DNA of 64,000 nucleotides from Chloroflexota bacterium (GCA_013112575.1 JABFGG010000004.1:310001-374000); one strand, 5' to 3'. Shown: positions 42,814 through 51,079, counted from the first letter of the stretch. Notes: generated by a model from the sequence alone, not told the origin. Translations and numbers: made by a program.

Positions 42814-43615
42814 CACACCTATTCAACAGGCCCTCGACTTGCTGGCTGAACTTGACCTGCCAGATGAGACGCGCCAGCAATTGACTACATACCTGACTTC
42901 CGCCTCAGATGAGTTGGCCGCAGCGCATGAAGAAAAGGCCAAGTTCGTATCGGTCGTGACCCACGAACTGCGCATCCCTATGACCTCCATCCAGGGCTAT
43001 ACCGACCTGATGCGTCAGGAAGCCGTTGGCCCGGTCACCGACCAGCAAAAAGAATTCCTGGGTGTGATCCGCAACAACGTTGAGCGCATGTCGGCTCTGG
43101 TTGGCGATCTGTCCGATATCTCCAAGTTGGAAGCAGGCCGCCTCGTCATTGACCCGGCTCCTTTGCCCCTATACGGCTATGTCGAAGAGGTCTTGAAAGA
43201 CTTGCGCCCACAGATGGAAGCAAAAGGGCAGGTGTTGGAAGTTGACGTACCGGAAGATTTGCCGCGTGTGGTGGCCGACCCACAACGTTTGCAGCAGATC
43301 ATCGCCAACCTGCTGCGTAATGCCCATCTGTATTCATCGGAAGACAAGCCCATTCAGGTCAAGGCCCTTGAGCAAAATGGTTTTGTACGCCTGGAAGTCA
43401 TGGATCAAGGTGTTGGGATTGGTGAAGAAGACCAGCAACATATATTCCAGCAGTTCTTCCGCTCTGATGATGCTGCTGTGCGTGAAGAGCCGGGCTGGGG
43501 CCTGGGTCTGCGCGTCGCCAAATTACTCACCGAAGCCTTCGATGGTCACATTGGTTTTGAGAGCCAGTTGGGGGCAGGTAGCACCTTTTGGGTGGAATTG
43601 CCCATAGATAAATAA
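42800..43615 (+). CDS. soluble sensor histidine kinase (orphan)
   Basis: A 271-residue kinase with a short N-terminal coiled-coil (~15-45, DELAAAHEEKAKF), HisKA with H55 in VVTHELRIPMTSIQGY, and HATPase with QIIANLLRNAHLYSSE, VMDQGVGIGEEDQQHIFQQF and GWGLGLRVAKLL. No sensor domain or membrane helix, so it may receive input from a partner. TTG 42800 has AGGAAGGA ~8 bases upstream; ATG 42782 in the same frame is an alternative. It overlaps nth. The gene ends before two convergent hairpins. Confidence 0.85.
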   Translation: MSHPDTPIQQALDLLAELDLPDETRQQLTTYLTSASDELAAAHEEKAKFVSVVTHELRIPMTSIQGYTDLMRQEAVGPVTDQQKEFLGVIRNNVERMSALVGDLSDISKLEAGRLVIDPAPLPLYGYVEEVLKDLRPQMEAKGQVLEVDVPEDLPRVVADPQRLQQIIANLLRNAHLYSSEDKPIQVKALEQNGFVRLEVMDQGVGIGEEDQQHIFQQFFRSDDAAVREEPGWGLGLRVAKLLTEAFDGHIGFESQLGAGSTFWVELPIDK

Positions 43616-43634
43616 ACTGCTTTGGTAAATCATG

Positions 43635-43661
43635 TTAAGAGTTTGCGCAGCAAACTCTTAA
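43635..43661. terminator. perfect 12-bp stem hairpin between convergent genes
   Basis: TTAAGAGTTTGC (43635-43646), loop GCA, GCAAACTCTTAA (43650-43661). No long T run, but it sits just after the histidine kinase stop. Confidence 0.6.
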
Positions 43662-43684
43662 ACGAACCAGTTTTGCTGGTTCGT
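43662..43684. terminator. second hairpin between convergent genes
   Basis: ACGAACCAG (43662-43670), loop TTTTG, CTGGTTCGT (43676-43684). It abuts the first hairpin and the 3' end of the lipoprotein gene on the minus strand. Confidence 0.55.
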
Positions 43685-44841
43685 CATTCCCCTAACGATG
43701 TCCCCGCTGCACAATCCTCACACTGCACGTTCTCTACATCTTCCCCATTCGCCAACGCCGTCAACCAATCGATTAAGCGCACTCCTTCCGTTTCCTGCGT
43801 ATACAGGTTGGCGCGTGGCGTGAAGCAATGTAACTCCCCAGCAGCCATATAATAACGGAAATTATCGGTGCTGCTCGCAATGCTGTCGATGTGCGTTTGC
43901 AGGTCACGGCCAAAGTTCTTCTGCTGCCCATCCAGTGCCGAATAGAAGCGGATCTGCACGGCATCAAAGGCCGAGTTGATCTCGCCAAAAGTGTAATTAG
44001 GGTAATGATTAGCGACGGCGGTGTAGTAGTCGGCAGTCAGTAGCTCGCCGGGAATGATTGTCTGCAATTCAGGAATCCATTCGGGGAAATTGTCGTGGGC
44101 CCCGTAACCCGATTGTAGGTCCAGTGCGTCAGGGTCCACCAGGGCCAGTGAGTCGCCCACCTGGGTGATAGGCACGCCAGGATATTGTTCGATAACGTAG
44201 GCCGAATGTACGATGGAACCGATCGCCCCGGCGCTGCAACCGGTCATGAAGATCGATTCTGGATCGGGTACGTTGTTGTAAGCCCAGTCCAGCCCGGCGC
44301 TTGCGTTCACAAAGCCGCGGTGATAGATCTCTAGTGTGCTGCCGTCCGAGCGTTCGTATTCCCGTAAATTGTCCCCCCAGTACACATCGCCCGTGCACGA
44401 GGGCATATATACGATGGTGTGGTCTTTGAAGGGGTTCGCCTCGTTATTCAGCGCAAAAATGCCTCCGGCACGCGAACCTGGATCGTCGGCAGATGTGACG
44501 TCATCATCGTAATAGGTGCTGCCAGGGGCACAGGTTTCGGCATTCCAGCAACCGCCACCTCCTTGAAAGAATAGCAGCAGTTTGTCATTGCTGCCCGGGC
44601 GCACCCAATAGGCATAAGGTGTATCGTGCGCGCAACGTGTCTCCCCGCCTGGCTCGATCTTGGTCCAGCCCTCTGGTAATTCCGCCAGCGAGGGTAACCC
44701 TTCGAGGCTTTCATCATTGGTTGGAACGATTTCAGCGGGAGTGCTGGCCGGAGTGGGTAAATCGGTTGGCGTATTGATTTGTGGGCTGCTGCAGGCGGTG
44801 AAGATTAGAATGGGTACAAGGAGGAGGAAATATCTTTGCAT
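43684..44841 (-). CDS. pectin acetylesterase/Notum-like lipoprotein hydrolase
   Basis: A 385-residue lipoprotein (lipobox FTACS, Cys ~16) with a Thr/Pro-rich linker. The alpha/beta-hydrolase region has KLLLFFQGGGGCWNAETC (oxyanion strand), VYMPSCTGDVYWGD, and the nucleophile elbow GCSAGAIGSIVHSAY. This is the pectin acetylesterase (Notum) pattern, a carboxylesterase that removes acyl groups from polysaccharides or lipid-modified proteins. The acid Asp (EWIPEL region) and final His (GELHCF) are in place. It should act outside the membrane. Cys residues suggest several disulfides. Confidence 0.85.
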   Translation of the reverse strand: MQRYFLLLVPILIFTACSSPQINTPTDLPTPASTPAEIVPTNDESLEGLPSLAELPEGWTKIEPGGETRCAHDTPYAYWVRPGSNDKLLLFFQGGGGCWNAETCAPGSTYYDDDVTSADDPGSRAGGIFALNNEANPFKDHTIVYMPSCTGDVYWGDNLREYERSDGSTLEIYHRGFVNASAGLDWAYNNVPDPESIFMTGCSAGAIGSIVHSAYVIEQYPGVPITQVGDSLALVDPDALDLQSGYGAHDNFPEWIPELQTIIPGELLTADYYTAVANHYPNYTFGEINSAFDAVQIRFYSALDGQQKNFGRDLQTHIDSIASSTDNFRYYMAAGELHCFTPRANLYTQETEGVRLIDWLTALANGEDVENVQCEDCAAGTSLGE

Positions 44842-44864
44842 GTTGCAAGTATACCCACAATAGC

Positions 44865-45668
44865 TTACTCGTCGATGAGTGAAATTCGTTTTCGAATGTA
44901 CTCGACCAGATAATCTTGCTCTTCAATGATATTTTCACTAAGTCGCCCTGCCACAACCGGCAACATCCACGCCTTTAGCTCTTCCCGTTTGTAGGGACTG
45001 TGCTTGAAATAATGCCTTAGATACATCCGGTTCATTATTTCTCGTAACACAATAAAGAACCTTCGGGCAGGTAAATCATCTGGAATAGCACTCATCGTGG
45101 TGAGTAGCACCGTGCGAGCCACGTCAGCCAACGGATGTCCACTGCTTGCGTCCACCCAGTCTATGATCACCGTTCCATTTGGCGTCACCATGATATTGTC
45201 TGGATGGAAATCCCCGTGCAGTAACTTATCGGCTTCCGGTAATTCATCAATGTAGGCCACCAGCTTTTCTTTTTGTTTTGCATCCAGCCCCGCGGCCTCC
45301 TCAATTTTTTTCTTCAACCGCGTGGATTGAGAAGGTAATCCGCTAACCTGTCGCTGGTGCATGTCCAGGTGTAGTTCTGCCATTTGCCTGGCCAAGCGGG
45401 GGAAGGCCCACCTGTGTCTCTGAAACCATTGCAGCAGGGTTTGCCCCTCGATGAGTTCATAAATAATGGAGGGGCGGCCTTCTTCCTCGATCAGCTCGTA
45501 CACTTTGGGAACAGCAAGGCCCGTTTGCTGGGCTATGCTGGCCTTATTAAATTCGTATTCTGCATCCCCGGCAGGCCAGCCGGGCAAAAATTGTTTGAGC
45601 ACTTTCCCCTTTTTCCAGGTGTAGATTTCCGCGGTGCGGCCTTTGGCGAGTAATTTTCCTTTTCTCAT
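44865..45668 (-). CDS. aminoglycoside phosphotransferase-like kinase (APH family)
   Basis: A 267-residue protein kinase-like phosphotransferase. The glycine-rich/Lys region is KGRTAEIYTW...VLKQF, followed by the hinge IIYELIEGQTLL. The catalytic loop LLHGDFHPDNIMV (Asp in HGDFHPDN) and the metal-binding IIDWVDASSGHPLADVAR are complete. APH-family kinases phosphorylate small molecules such as antibiotics, choline or homoserine; a resistance role is not implied. It is divergent from the thiamine operon, with the riboswitch promoter in the gap. Confidence 0.88.
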   Translation of the reverse strand: MRKGKLLAKGRTAEIYTWKKGKVLKQFLPGWPAGDAEYEFNKASIAQQTGLAVPKVYELIEEEGRPSIIYELIEGQTLLQWFQRHRWAFPRLARQMAELHLDMHQRQVSGLPSQSTRLKKKIEEAAGLDAKQKEKLVAYIDELPEADKLLHGDFHPDNIMVTPNGTVIIDWVDASSGHPLADVARTVLLTTMSAIPDDLPARRFFIVLREIMNRMYLRHYFKHSPYKREELKAWMLPVVAGRLSENIIEEQDYLVEYIRKRISLIDE

Positions 45669-45688
45669 TGCATGATTTTACCGCTTGC

Positions 45689-45718
45689 TTGACACCTTGC
45701 AACATCCAAGGATATACT
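45689..45718 (+). promoter_or_regulatory. promoter of the thiamine operon
   Basis: TTGACA (45689-45694), 18 bases, TATACT (45713-45718). Transcription would start about 10 bases before the TPP aptamer. Confidence 0.8.
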
Positions 45719-45733
45719 CCCAATACAATTGAA

Positions 45734-45826
45734 TTGCACGGGGAGCCTGGAGTTGCAGGCTGAGAGGTAGAAAATGATTCTACGACCCGCGAACCTGATC
45801 CGGATCATACCGGCGGAGGGATGCAG
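45734..45826 (+). ncRNA. TPP riboswitch aptamer (THI element)
   Basis: The conserved THI-box blocks are in order: GGGGAGCC (P2 start), GCTGAGAGG (pyrimidine-binding side), GACCC, GAACCTGATCCGGATCATAC, and CGGCGGAGGGA (pyrophosphate side). P1 closes as TGCA (45735-45738) with TGCA (45822-45825). The aptamer binds thiamine pyrophosphate and lies directly before thiN. Confidence 0.95.
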
Positions 45827-45837
45827 CCTTGCCAACC

Positions 45838-45873
45838 AAAAAACCTCCGCCACCAGCGGAGGTTTTTCTTTTG
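45838..45873 (+). promoter_or_regulatory. riboswitch expression platform: terminator/SD-sequestering hairpin
   Basis: AAAAA-CCTCCGC (45839-45850), loop CACCA, GCGGAGG-TTTTT (45856-45867) then CTTTTG. The GGAGG (45858-45862) in the 3' arm is the Shine-Dalgarno for TTG 45871, 8 bases away. The 5' arm CCTCCGCC (45844-45851) can instead pair with GGCGGAGG (45812-45819) inside the aptamer. So TPP binding should favour the hairpin and switch thiN off. Confidence 0.8.
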
Positions 45874-46506
45874 AGCGCAGTTATCTTTGCTAATGGGGAA
45901 TTGCTCGACGAGCAACAAGCTCTGCGGCGTGCGGCACTTGCTGACATTGTCATCGCCGCCGATGGGGGGGCGCGTCACTGCCTGGCGTTAAATATCGTTC
46001 CCCAGTTTGTCATTGGCGACCTGGATTCGCTCAATGAGGTCGAATTGCGGCAATTGGAAGAATTTGGGGCGGAGATTATCAAGCATGAAATCCGCAAGGA
46101 CGAAACCGACCTCGAGTTAGCCTTCCTCCACGCCCTGCAATTGGGCATAAATGACGTCACTGTGTTGGCAGGTTTGGGTGGCCGTTGGGATATGAGCCTT
46201 TCCAACCTCTTGCTGCCTGCCTATGACAAACTCCACGGTCTGAATATTCACTACGTTCACGGAAACACCAGCATCTTTCTGGTGCGCGATGAGGTTAGTT
46301 TTGAGGGCCAACCTGGCGATACCGTCTCTCTGGTTCCCGTAGGTGGGGATGTGACTGGCATCACCACCAAAGGCCTTGAATACCCTCTACAAGACGAACA
46401 CCTTTACCTGGGTGCCACGCGTGGCATCAGCAATCAGATGACCGGCACCACTGCCACCGTTAATGTAAAAACCGGCCTGCTCTTATGCATCATTGAAAAG
46501 CACTAA
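45871..46506 (+). CDS. thiN: thiamine pyrophosphokinase
   Basis: A 211-residue enzyme that pyrophosphorylates thiamine to TPP using ATP. Motifs: VIAADGGARHCLAL, FVIGDLDSLNEVEL, the metal-binding KDETDLELAFLHAL, and GGRWDMSLSNLLL with VSLVPVGGDVTGITTKGLEY. The start is TTG 45871, placed by the GGAGG in the riboswitch hairpin 8 bases upstream; a longer frame from 45829 would translate through the hairpin and gives a low-complexity start. First gene of the thi operon. Confidence 0.93.
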   Translation: MSAVIFANGELLDEQQALRRAALADIVIAADGGARHCLALNIVPQFVIGDLDSLNEVELRQLEEFGAEIIKHEIRKDETDLELAFLHALQLGINDVTVLAGLGGRWDMSLSNLLLPAYDKLHGLNIHYVHGNTSIFLVRDEVSFEGQPGDTVSLVPVGGDVTGITTKGLEYPLQDEHLYLGATRGISNQMTGTTATVNVKTGLLLCIIEKH

Positions 46507-46586
46507 TCTAAGATCGCCTTCAACCATAATAAAGTTCAAACCAAATGGACAATGGACTTTGGATAACAATTACATCAGGAGTTACA

Positions 46587-47627
46587 GTGAAAACGAAACA
46601 ACTACTATCCATCCTTTTATTGGTTTTTGTCGCCGCCGCCTGCGCTGCGCAGCCTGACGAACCCCGCCAGCTGACCGTCATGACCCACGACTCTTTCGAG
46701 GTTTCTGAAGCCGTCGTGACCTCCTTCGAGGCCGTCAATAACGTCGAGGTCATCTTCCTCAAATCCGGCGATGCCGGTTCCATGGTCAACAAAGCCGTCT
46801 TGTCCGGCGATGCCCCGCTAGCCGACGTGCTTTATGGTGTGGACAACACCTTCCTCAGCCGTGCTCTGGAAGGTGACATCTTTGAGCCCTACGCCGCCCC
46901 CCTACTTGCAGACATCCCCCATGAGTTTGAATTGGATTCTCAAAACCGCGCCCTGCCCGTCGACTTTGGTGATGTCTGCCTGAATTACGACAAAGCCTAC
47001 TTTGCCGATAACGACCTCGCCCCACCCTCCAGCCTCGAAGACCTGACCAAACCCGAATATGCCGGGCTGCTGGCCGTCCAGAACCCCGCCACCTCTTCGC
47101 CCGGCCTGGCTTTCTTGTTGGCAACCGTGGGTCATTTTGGGGAAGAAGCTTACCTGGATTATTGGCAGGCCTTGGTCGAAAATGACGTCAAGGTTGCGGG
47201 CGATTGGGAGACCACTTACTACACCGAGTTCAGCCGCTGGGGTGGCGAACGGCCCATTATCGTTTCCTATGGTTCCAGCCCACCTGTTGAACTCATCTTT
47301 GCTGAGGATCCCCTCGACGAACCGCCCACCCAGGCCGTGGTTGCCGACGGTACCTGCTTCCGGCAGATCGAATTCGTTGGTATTTTGAAGGGCACCGCCA
47401 ACCGCGACCTGGCCGAAGCCTGGATCGATTTTATGCTGTCCCCCGCTTTCCAAGAGGATATGCCTTTGCAGATGTTCGTCTTCCCCGTCAATCCCAATGC
47501 GGAACTGCAGCAGGAATTCGTTGATTACCTGTCTGTCCCCGACAGCCCGGTCTTTGTCGATCCGGAGGATATCGCCACCAACCGCGAAACCTGGATCGCC
47601 GACTGGACAGAAACGGTCCTGCGCTGA
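46587..47627 (+). CDS. thiB: thiamine ABC transporter substrate-binding lipoprotein
   Basis: A 346-residue binding protein (TbpA/ThiB). Lipobox VAAACA (Cys ~17). Family blocks: TVMTHDSFEVSEAVVTSFEA, the FLKSGDAGSMVNKAVLSG thiamine-phosphate loop, PLADVLYGVDNTFLSRAL, VDFGDVCLNYDKAYF and LEDLTKPEYAGLLAVQNPAT. It captures thiamine or its phosphates outside the membrane and hands them to ThiP. The start is GTG 46587, with AGGAG 6 bases upstream. It follows thiN by 80 bases; thiP comes one gene later. Confidence 0.94.
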   Translation: MKTKQLLSILLLVFVAAACAAQPDEPRQLTVMTHDSFEVSEAVVTSFEAVNNVEVIFLKSGDAGSMVNKAVLSGDAPLADVLYGVDNTFLSRALEGDIFEPYAAPLLADIPHEFELDSQNRALPVDFGDVCLNYDKAYFADNDLAPPSSLEDLTKPEYAGLLAVQNPATSSPGLAFLLATVGHFGEEAYLDYWQALVENDVKVAGDWETTYYTEFSRWGGERPIIVSYGSSPPVELIFAEDPLDEPPTQAVVADGTCFRQIEFVGILKGTANRDLAEAWIDFMLSPAFQEDMPLQMFVFPVNPNAELQQEFVDYLSVPDSPVFVDPEDIATNRETWIADWTETVLR

Positions 47628-47633
47628 TTTCAT

Positions 47634-48158
47634 ATGCCTGCCCACAAATACGCCCGCATTGAACGTGAACGTCGCTATCTGGTCAAGCAATTGCCTGAAG
47701 ATTTAGACCAGCACGGCGAGTTTACGCGCATAATTGATAATTATGTCAATGCAACGCGTCTGCGCTTGCGGCGCATCGAAACGTCTGATGGTGAGGTCAT
47801 TCAATACAAACTGGGTCAGAAATACCTGACGGACGATGATGACCTGGAAAACACGGTCATGACCAACCTCTATCTGGATGCAAAGGAGTATGGTCTGCTC
47901 TCCGAACTGCCCGCAGCCGGGCTGGTCAAGCGCCGCTACACCTACATGTATGCCGGGCAGCGTTTTTCGCTGGATGTCTTTGAAGAGCAGTTGGATGGCT
48001 TGGTCTTGTGTGAGATTGAATTGCCTGAAGATGAGGTTGCTGATATTGACTTGCCGCCCTTTGTTGGTCGCGACGTGACCCAGGACGCGCGTTTCACGGG
48101 GGGCGAGCTGGTGGAGATGTCATTTGATAATGTTCAGGAATTAACCCGCATGGTGTAA
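47634..48158 (+). CDS. CYTH-domain protein, possible thiamine triphosphatase
   Basis: A 174-residue triphosphate tunnel enzyme of the CYTH family. The N-terminal signature ExExK appears as E-R-E-R-R in IERERRYLV, so the Lys is Arg. Basic tunnel strands follow: ATRLRLRRIE, IQYKLGQKYL, GLVKRRYTYMYAG, then LDVFEEQLDGLVLCEIEL with the acidic metal residues. Family members hydrolyse inorganic triphosphate or thiamine triphosphate, or make cAMP. Its place between thiB and thiP, 6 bases after thiB, favours thiamine triphosphatase, but this is inference. Confidence 0.82.
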   Translation: MPAHKYARIERERRYLVKQLPEDLDQHGEFTRIIDNYVNATRLRLRRIETSDGEVIQYKLGQKYLTDDDDLENTVMTNLYLDAKEYGLLSELPAAGLVKRRYTYMYAGQRFSLDVFEEQLDGLVLCEIELPEDEVADIDLPPFVGRDVTQDARFTGGELVEMSFDNVQELTRMV

Positions 48159-48160
48159 GA

Positions 48161-48194
48161 GCGACCGGCAACCTGAGCTTTGCTCAGGCGTCGC
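48161..48194 (+). other. intra-operon hairpin before thiP
   Basis: GCGAC...CCTGAGC, loop TTT, GCTCAGG...GTCGC (inner arms 48172-48178 and 48182-48188, outer 48161-48165 and 48190-48194). There is no T run, so it may stabilise or separate the mRNA segments rather than end transcription. Confidence 0.5.
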
Positions 48195-48210
48195 CCTAAT
48201 AAAATCATCG

Positions 48211-49926
48211 ATGAATAGAAACCTCATCCAACGAAACTGGCGATTGGCAGCCCTGTGGTTTCCACCGCTGCTCTTCCTGGCGCTGTTCTACTTTTACCCT
48301 CTGACCAGTATCCTCGGATTGAGCTTCCGGCAGGGGGACGCTGGCTTGCTGGGGGTCTGGCGAGATGCGCTGGCTTCGTCCTCTGTATGGAATGTGCTGG
48401 ATTTCACCTTCTGGCAGGCTACGCTTTCCACAATTCTGACCCTTCTGGCCGGGCTGCCCGCTGCCTATCTCTTTGGGCGCTATCGTTTCCCTGCTAAGGC
48501 CCTGTTGCGCGCCATCTTTAATGTGCCTTTTGTGCTGCCCACCGTGGTTGTGGCCGTGGCTTTTAACGCCTTGCTGGGGCCGCGTGGCTGGCTCAACCTG
48601 GGCTTGATGGAATGGTTGGGGCTGACATCACCGCCCATTAACTTCCTCAATACCTTCTGGGCCATTCTCGTTGCCCACGTTTTCTATAACACCAGTATCG
48701 TGCTGCGTATGGTGGGTGATTTCTGGTCGCGGCTCGACCCGCGTCTCACCGAAGCTGCCCTGGTCTTTGGGGCCAATCGCTGGCAGGCCTTTCGCTACGT
48801 CACGCTGCCATTGTCCTTGCCCATTATCGCAGCCGCGGCGGTGCTGGTTTTTATCTTTGATTTCACTTCGTTTGGGGTTGTGCTGCTGTTGGGCGGCCCG
48901 CAGTTCGCCACGCTGGAAGTGGAGATCTTTTATCAGACCACCGGCCTGTTCAACCTGCCGTTGGCTGCCGTCTTGTCCGCCATCCAGTTGCTGACCACCC
49001 TGTTGTTGACCGTGCTCTACGCTCGCCTAAGTGCCCGCGCCTCCCAACCGATTTCTATTGAGATCGAAGAGGCCAGTCAGAAGCCTTTGTCTAGCAGGCG
49101 CGCTCGTTTGCTTGCCGGGGGCCTGATTGCCGCTATGTTGCTGTTCTTTAGCTCACCACTGGTAGCGCTTGCCAGTCGTTCTCTGGCGCGCCTGGAACCA
49201 GACCGCCAGCAACGCAGTGTGGAGCGAGGTTTGACCCTGGACTTTTACCGCGAATTAGGCGCTGACCGCCGTGCGTCCTTGTTCACTGTGCCGCCTGCCA
49301 CGGCTATCGCCATCTCCCTGGGCTATGCAGCTGGCACTGTGGTGCTGGCTTTGGCCTTGGGTTTGCCTGCTGCCTGGGCCTTGTCGCGCCACAAGCGGGC
49401 CATCCTCACCCGTCTCGTGGACCCCCTATTGATGCTGCCTTTGGGGACCTCAGCAGTCACCCTGGGCCTGGGTTTTATCATCGCACTGGATCAGCCGCCC
49501 CTCGATCTGCGTGCTTCCCCTCTACTGATCCCCATCGCTCACACTTTGGTGGCGTTACCCTTTGTAGTGCGCAGTCTGGTTCCGGCCCTCAATAGCATTG
49601 AGCCTGAACTGCGCGAGATTGCTGCCACTGAGGGGGCCAATGCCTGGCAAGTCGTGCGTTACGTCGACCTGCCCCTGGTGGGCCGCGCCGTTTTGGTAGC
49701 GGCCACCTTTGCCTTCACGATCTCTTTAGGCGAGTTCGGAGCCACGGCCATCATCGCCCGCCCAGAATTCCCCACCATACCCATTGCCATCTTCCGCCTG
49801 CTGGGTCAGCCGGGCGCACTCAACTATGGCCAGGCCCTGGCTTTAAGCACAATCTTGATGGCCGTGGCTGCAGGGGGGATGCTCTTGATCGAGCGAGTGC
49901 GCATTGGGGAGAGCGCCGAGTTCTAG
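48211..49926 (+). CDS. thiP: thiamine ABC transporter permease
   Basis: A 571-residue duplicated permease with about twelve helices, normal for ThiP. The two halves each carry an EAA loop that contacts the ATPase: TEAALVFGANRWQAFRYVTL (~190) and EIAATEGANAWQVVRYVDLP (~470), and each half has a FTSFG/LGEFGAT helix motif. It moves thiamine across the inner membrane with ThiB. No ATPase gene (thiQ) lies nearby: the next genes encode small membrane proteins, so the ATPase must come from elsewhere. Start has no clear Shine-Dalgarno. Confidence 0.93.
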   Translation: MNRNLIQRNWRLAALWFPPLLFLALFYFYPLTSILGLSFRQGDAGLLGVWRDALASSSVWNVLDFTFWQATLSTILTLLAGLPAAYLFGRYRFPAKALLRAIFNVPFVLPTVVVAVAFNALLGPRGWLNLGLMEWLGLTSPPINFLNTFWAILVAHVFYNTSIVLRMVGDFWSRLDPRLTEAALVFGANRWQAFRYVTLPLSLPIIAAAAVLVFIFDFTSFGVVLLLGGPQFATLEVEIFYQTTGLFNLPLAAVLSAIQLLTTLLLTVLYARLSARASQPISIEIEEASQKPLSSRRARLLAGGLIAAMLLFFSSPLVALASRSLARLEPDRQQRSVERGLTLDFYRELGADRRASLFTVPPATAIAISLGYAAGTVVLALALGLPAAWALSRHKRAILTRLVDPLLMLPLGTSAVTLGLGFIIALDQPPLDLRASPLLIPIAHTLVALPFVVRSLVPALNSIEPELREIAATEGANAWQVVRYVDLPLVGRAVLVAATFAFTISLGEFGATAIIARPEFPTIPIAIFRLLGQPGALNYGQALALSTILMAVAAGGMLLIERVRIGESAEF

Positions 49927-49949
49927 CCGTTTCATGGTTAAATTAGGTT

Positions 49950-50291
49950 ATGGGAGCCTGGTTTAATCGAAAATACGAGGACAACCGCGAGCCGGAGATC
50001 ATTGCACGCGAGCGCCAGGTCTGGCGTAGGCGCTGGGGTTGGACCTTTGTTATGGGTATCTCAACTGCTCTCTTGGGTGGTTTGATTGGATTGTCAGAAA
50101 GTATTGAACTGATGTTTCGGTTCATTATCTTGGGCCTGATCTTAGGTCTTGTAGGAGGCTGGGTTGCCGGTTCAGTGGATCTCTGGTCCAGGAACAACCC
50201 TCAGGGAGGAAAAGGGCAAGGGAAGCATGGTGGGTTTTTTTCGTCTGAACCATATTATATGAGTGAAGAATTTGATGAGGAAGAGAAGTAA
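49950..50291 (+). CDS. small two-helix membrane protein
   Basis: A 113-residue protein with a basic N-terminus (REPEIIARERQVWRRRW), two helices (TFVMGISTALLGGLIGL and FRFIILGLILGLVGGWVAG) rich in small residues, and an acidic tail. It is a paralogue of the next gene. Function unknown. A TTAAAT box lies 6 bases before the ATG, so it may be leaderless. It lies 23 bases after thiP and could be read through from that operon. Confidence 0.6.
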   Translation: MGAWFNRKYEDNREPEIIARERQVWRRRWGWTFVMGISTALLGGLIGLSESIELMFRFIILGLILGLVGGWVAGSVDLWSRNNPQGGKGQGKHGGFFSSEPYYMSEEFDEEEK

Positions 50292-50610
50292 AAGAAACGA
50301 CGTTAAAGCTAAAGAAAACCAAGCCGCTGCACTGCGTCAACGTCGCTGGTTGTTGACTATCACTCTTGGCATTTCTGCTGCCCTGCTTGGCGGTCTGGTG
50401 GGGTTGGCAGCGGATACGCGCACCATGTTTATGTTCATGGCAATCGGTTTTATTTTTGGCGCATTTGGTGGCTGGGTGGGCGGTTCTGCAGACATATGGC
50501 CCACCAATATAGACAAACAAGGGCACTGGACTAAGGGTTACTGGCGCAACATGCCACCTGAAGTGGAGCGTTTTGAAAACTATATAGCTCCTGATGATGA
50601 AGAAGATTAG
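50275..50610 (+). CDS. small two-helix membrane protein, paralogue
   Basis: A 111-residue protein with the same plan as its neighbour: a basic start (QAAALRQRRW), helix TITLGISAALLGGLVGLAA, helix MAIGFIFGAFGGWVGGSADI, then an acidic tail. The ISxALLGGLxGL and GGWVxGS motifs are shared, showing a tandem duplication. ATG 50275 overlaps the end of the upstream gene by 17 bases. Function unknown. Confidence 0.6.
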   Translation: MRKRSKRNDVKAKENQAAALRQRRWLLTITLGISAALLGGLVGLAADTRTMFMFMAIGFIFGAFGGWVGGSADIWPTNIDKQGHWTKGYWRNMPPEVERFENYIAPDDEED

Positions 50611-50617
50611 GAATGAG

Positions 50618-51079
50618 ATGAAAAGCATTGACGTCATCAAGCTCGACCACGAGGGGCGAGAAACCTTCCGTTATCAGGGACAGGTGCTAAAGCAGGATCA
50701 AGACAAACTGGTGCTTGAAGCCTATTTTGGATTTGAAGAAGTGGTTGTGGAGGATTTAATAATTATTAAAGGGGATCGCTTTGTTGAGCGCTTTTACAGC
50801 GATCGCTGGTACAACATCTTCGAGATACACGCTGGGGAGGATGACCAACTCAAGGGTTGGTACTGCAACATCGGCCATCCTGCCGTTTTCGAGAACGGGA
50901 GTGTGTCCTACCGTGATCTGGCCCTCGACCTGCTGGTATATCCGGATGGCAGGCAGGTCGTGCTGGATGAAGATGAGTTCGCTACCCTGGACGTTTCTGA
51001 GGAGATAAAGCAGCAGGCCCGTCAGGGCTTACGGGAATTACAAACCTACATTGAACGCATAAGAAAAGACCTGTCTTAG
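50618..51079 (+). CDS. DUF402 domain protein
   Basis: A 153-residue protein of the DUF402/FomD-like group. Seen: a beta-barrel core with FGFEEVVVEDLIIIKGDRFV, FYSDRWYNIFEIHAG, KGWYCNIGHPAVF, and the Asp/Glu cluster YRDLALDLLVYPDG plus VLDEDEF, which in family members binds divalent metal and diphosphate. Relatives are nucleoside diphosphate or phosphonate-nucleotide hydrolases; substrate unknown. The start 50618 has TAGGAA 6 bases upstream and follows the previous stop by 7 bases. Its stop lies in the loop of a terminator. Confidence 0.85.
   Translation: MKSIDVIKLDHEGRETFRYQGQVLKQDQDKLVLEAYFGFEEVVVEDLIIIKGDRFVERFYSDRWYNIFEIHAGEDDQLKGWYCNIGHPAVFENGSVSYRDLALDLLVYPDGRQVVLDEDEFATLDVSEEIKQQARQGLRELQTYIERIRKDLS

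Noticed and set aside
45829-45870. Upstream TTG start for thiN
   Set aside because: Translation would begin inside the aptamer end and run through the regulatory hairpin; the TTG at 45871 has a proper Shine-Dalgarno and matches the usual ThiN start.
46902-47690. Minus-strand ORF of 262 residues
   Set aside because: It is antisense to thiB and has no start signals.
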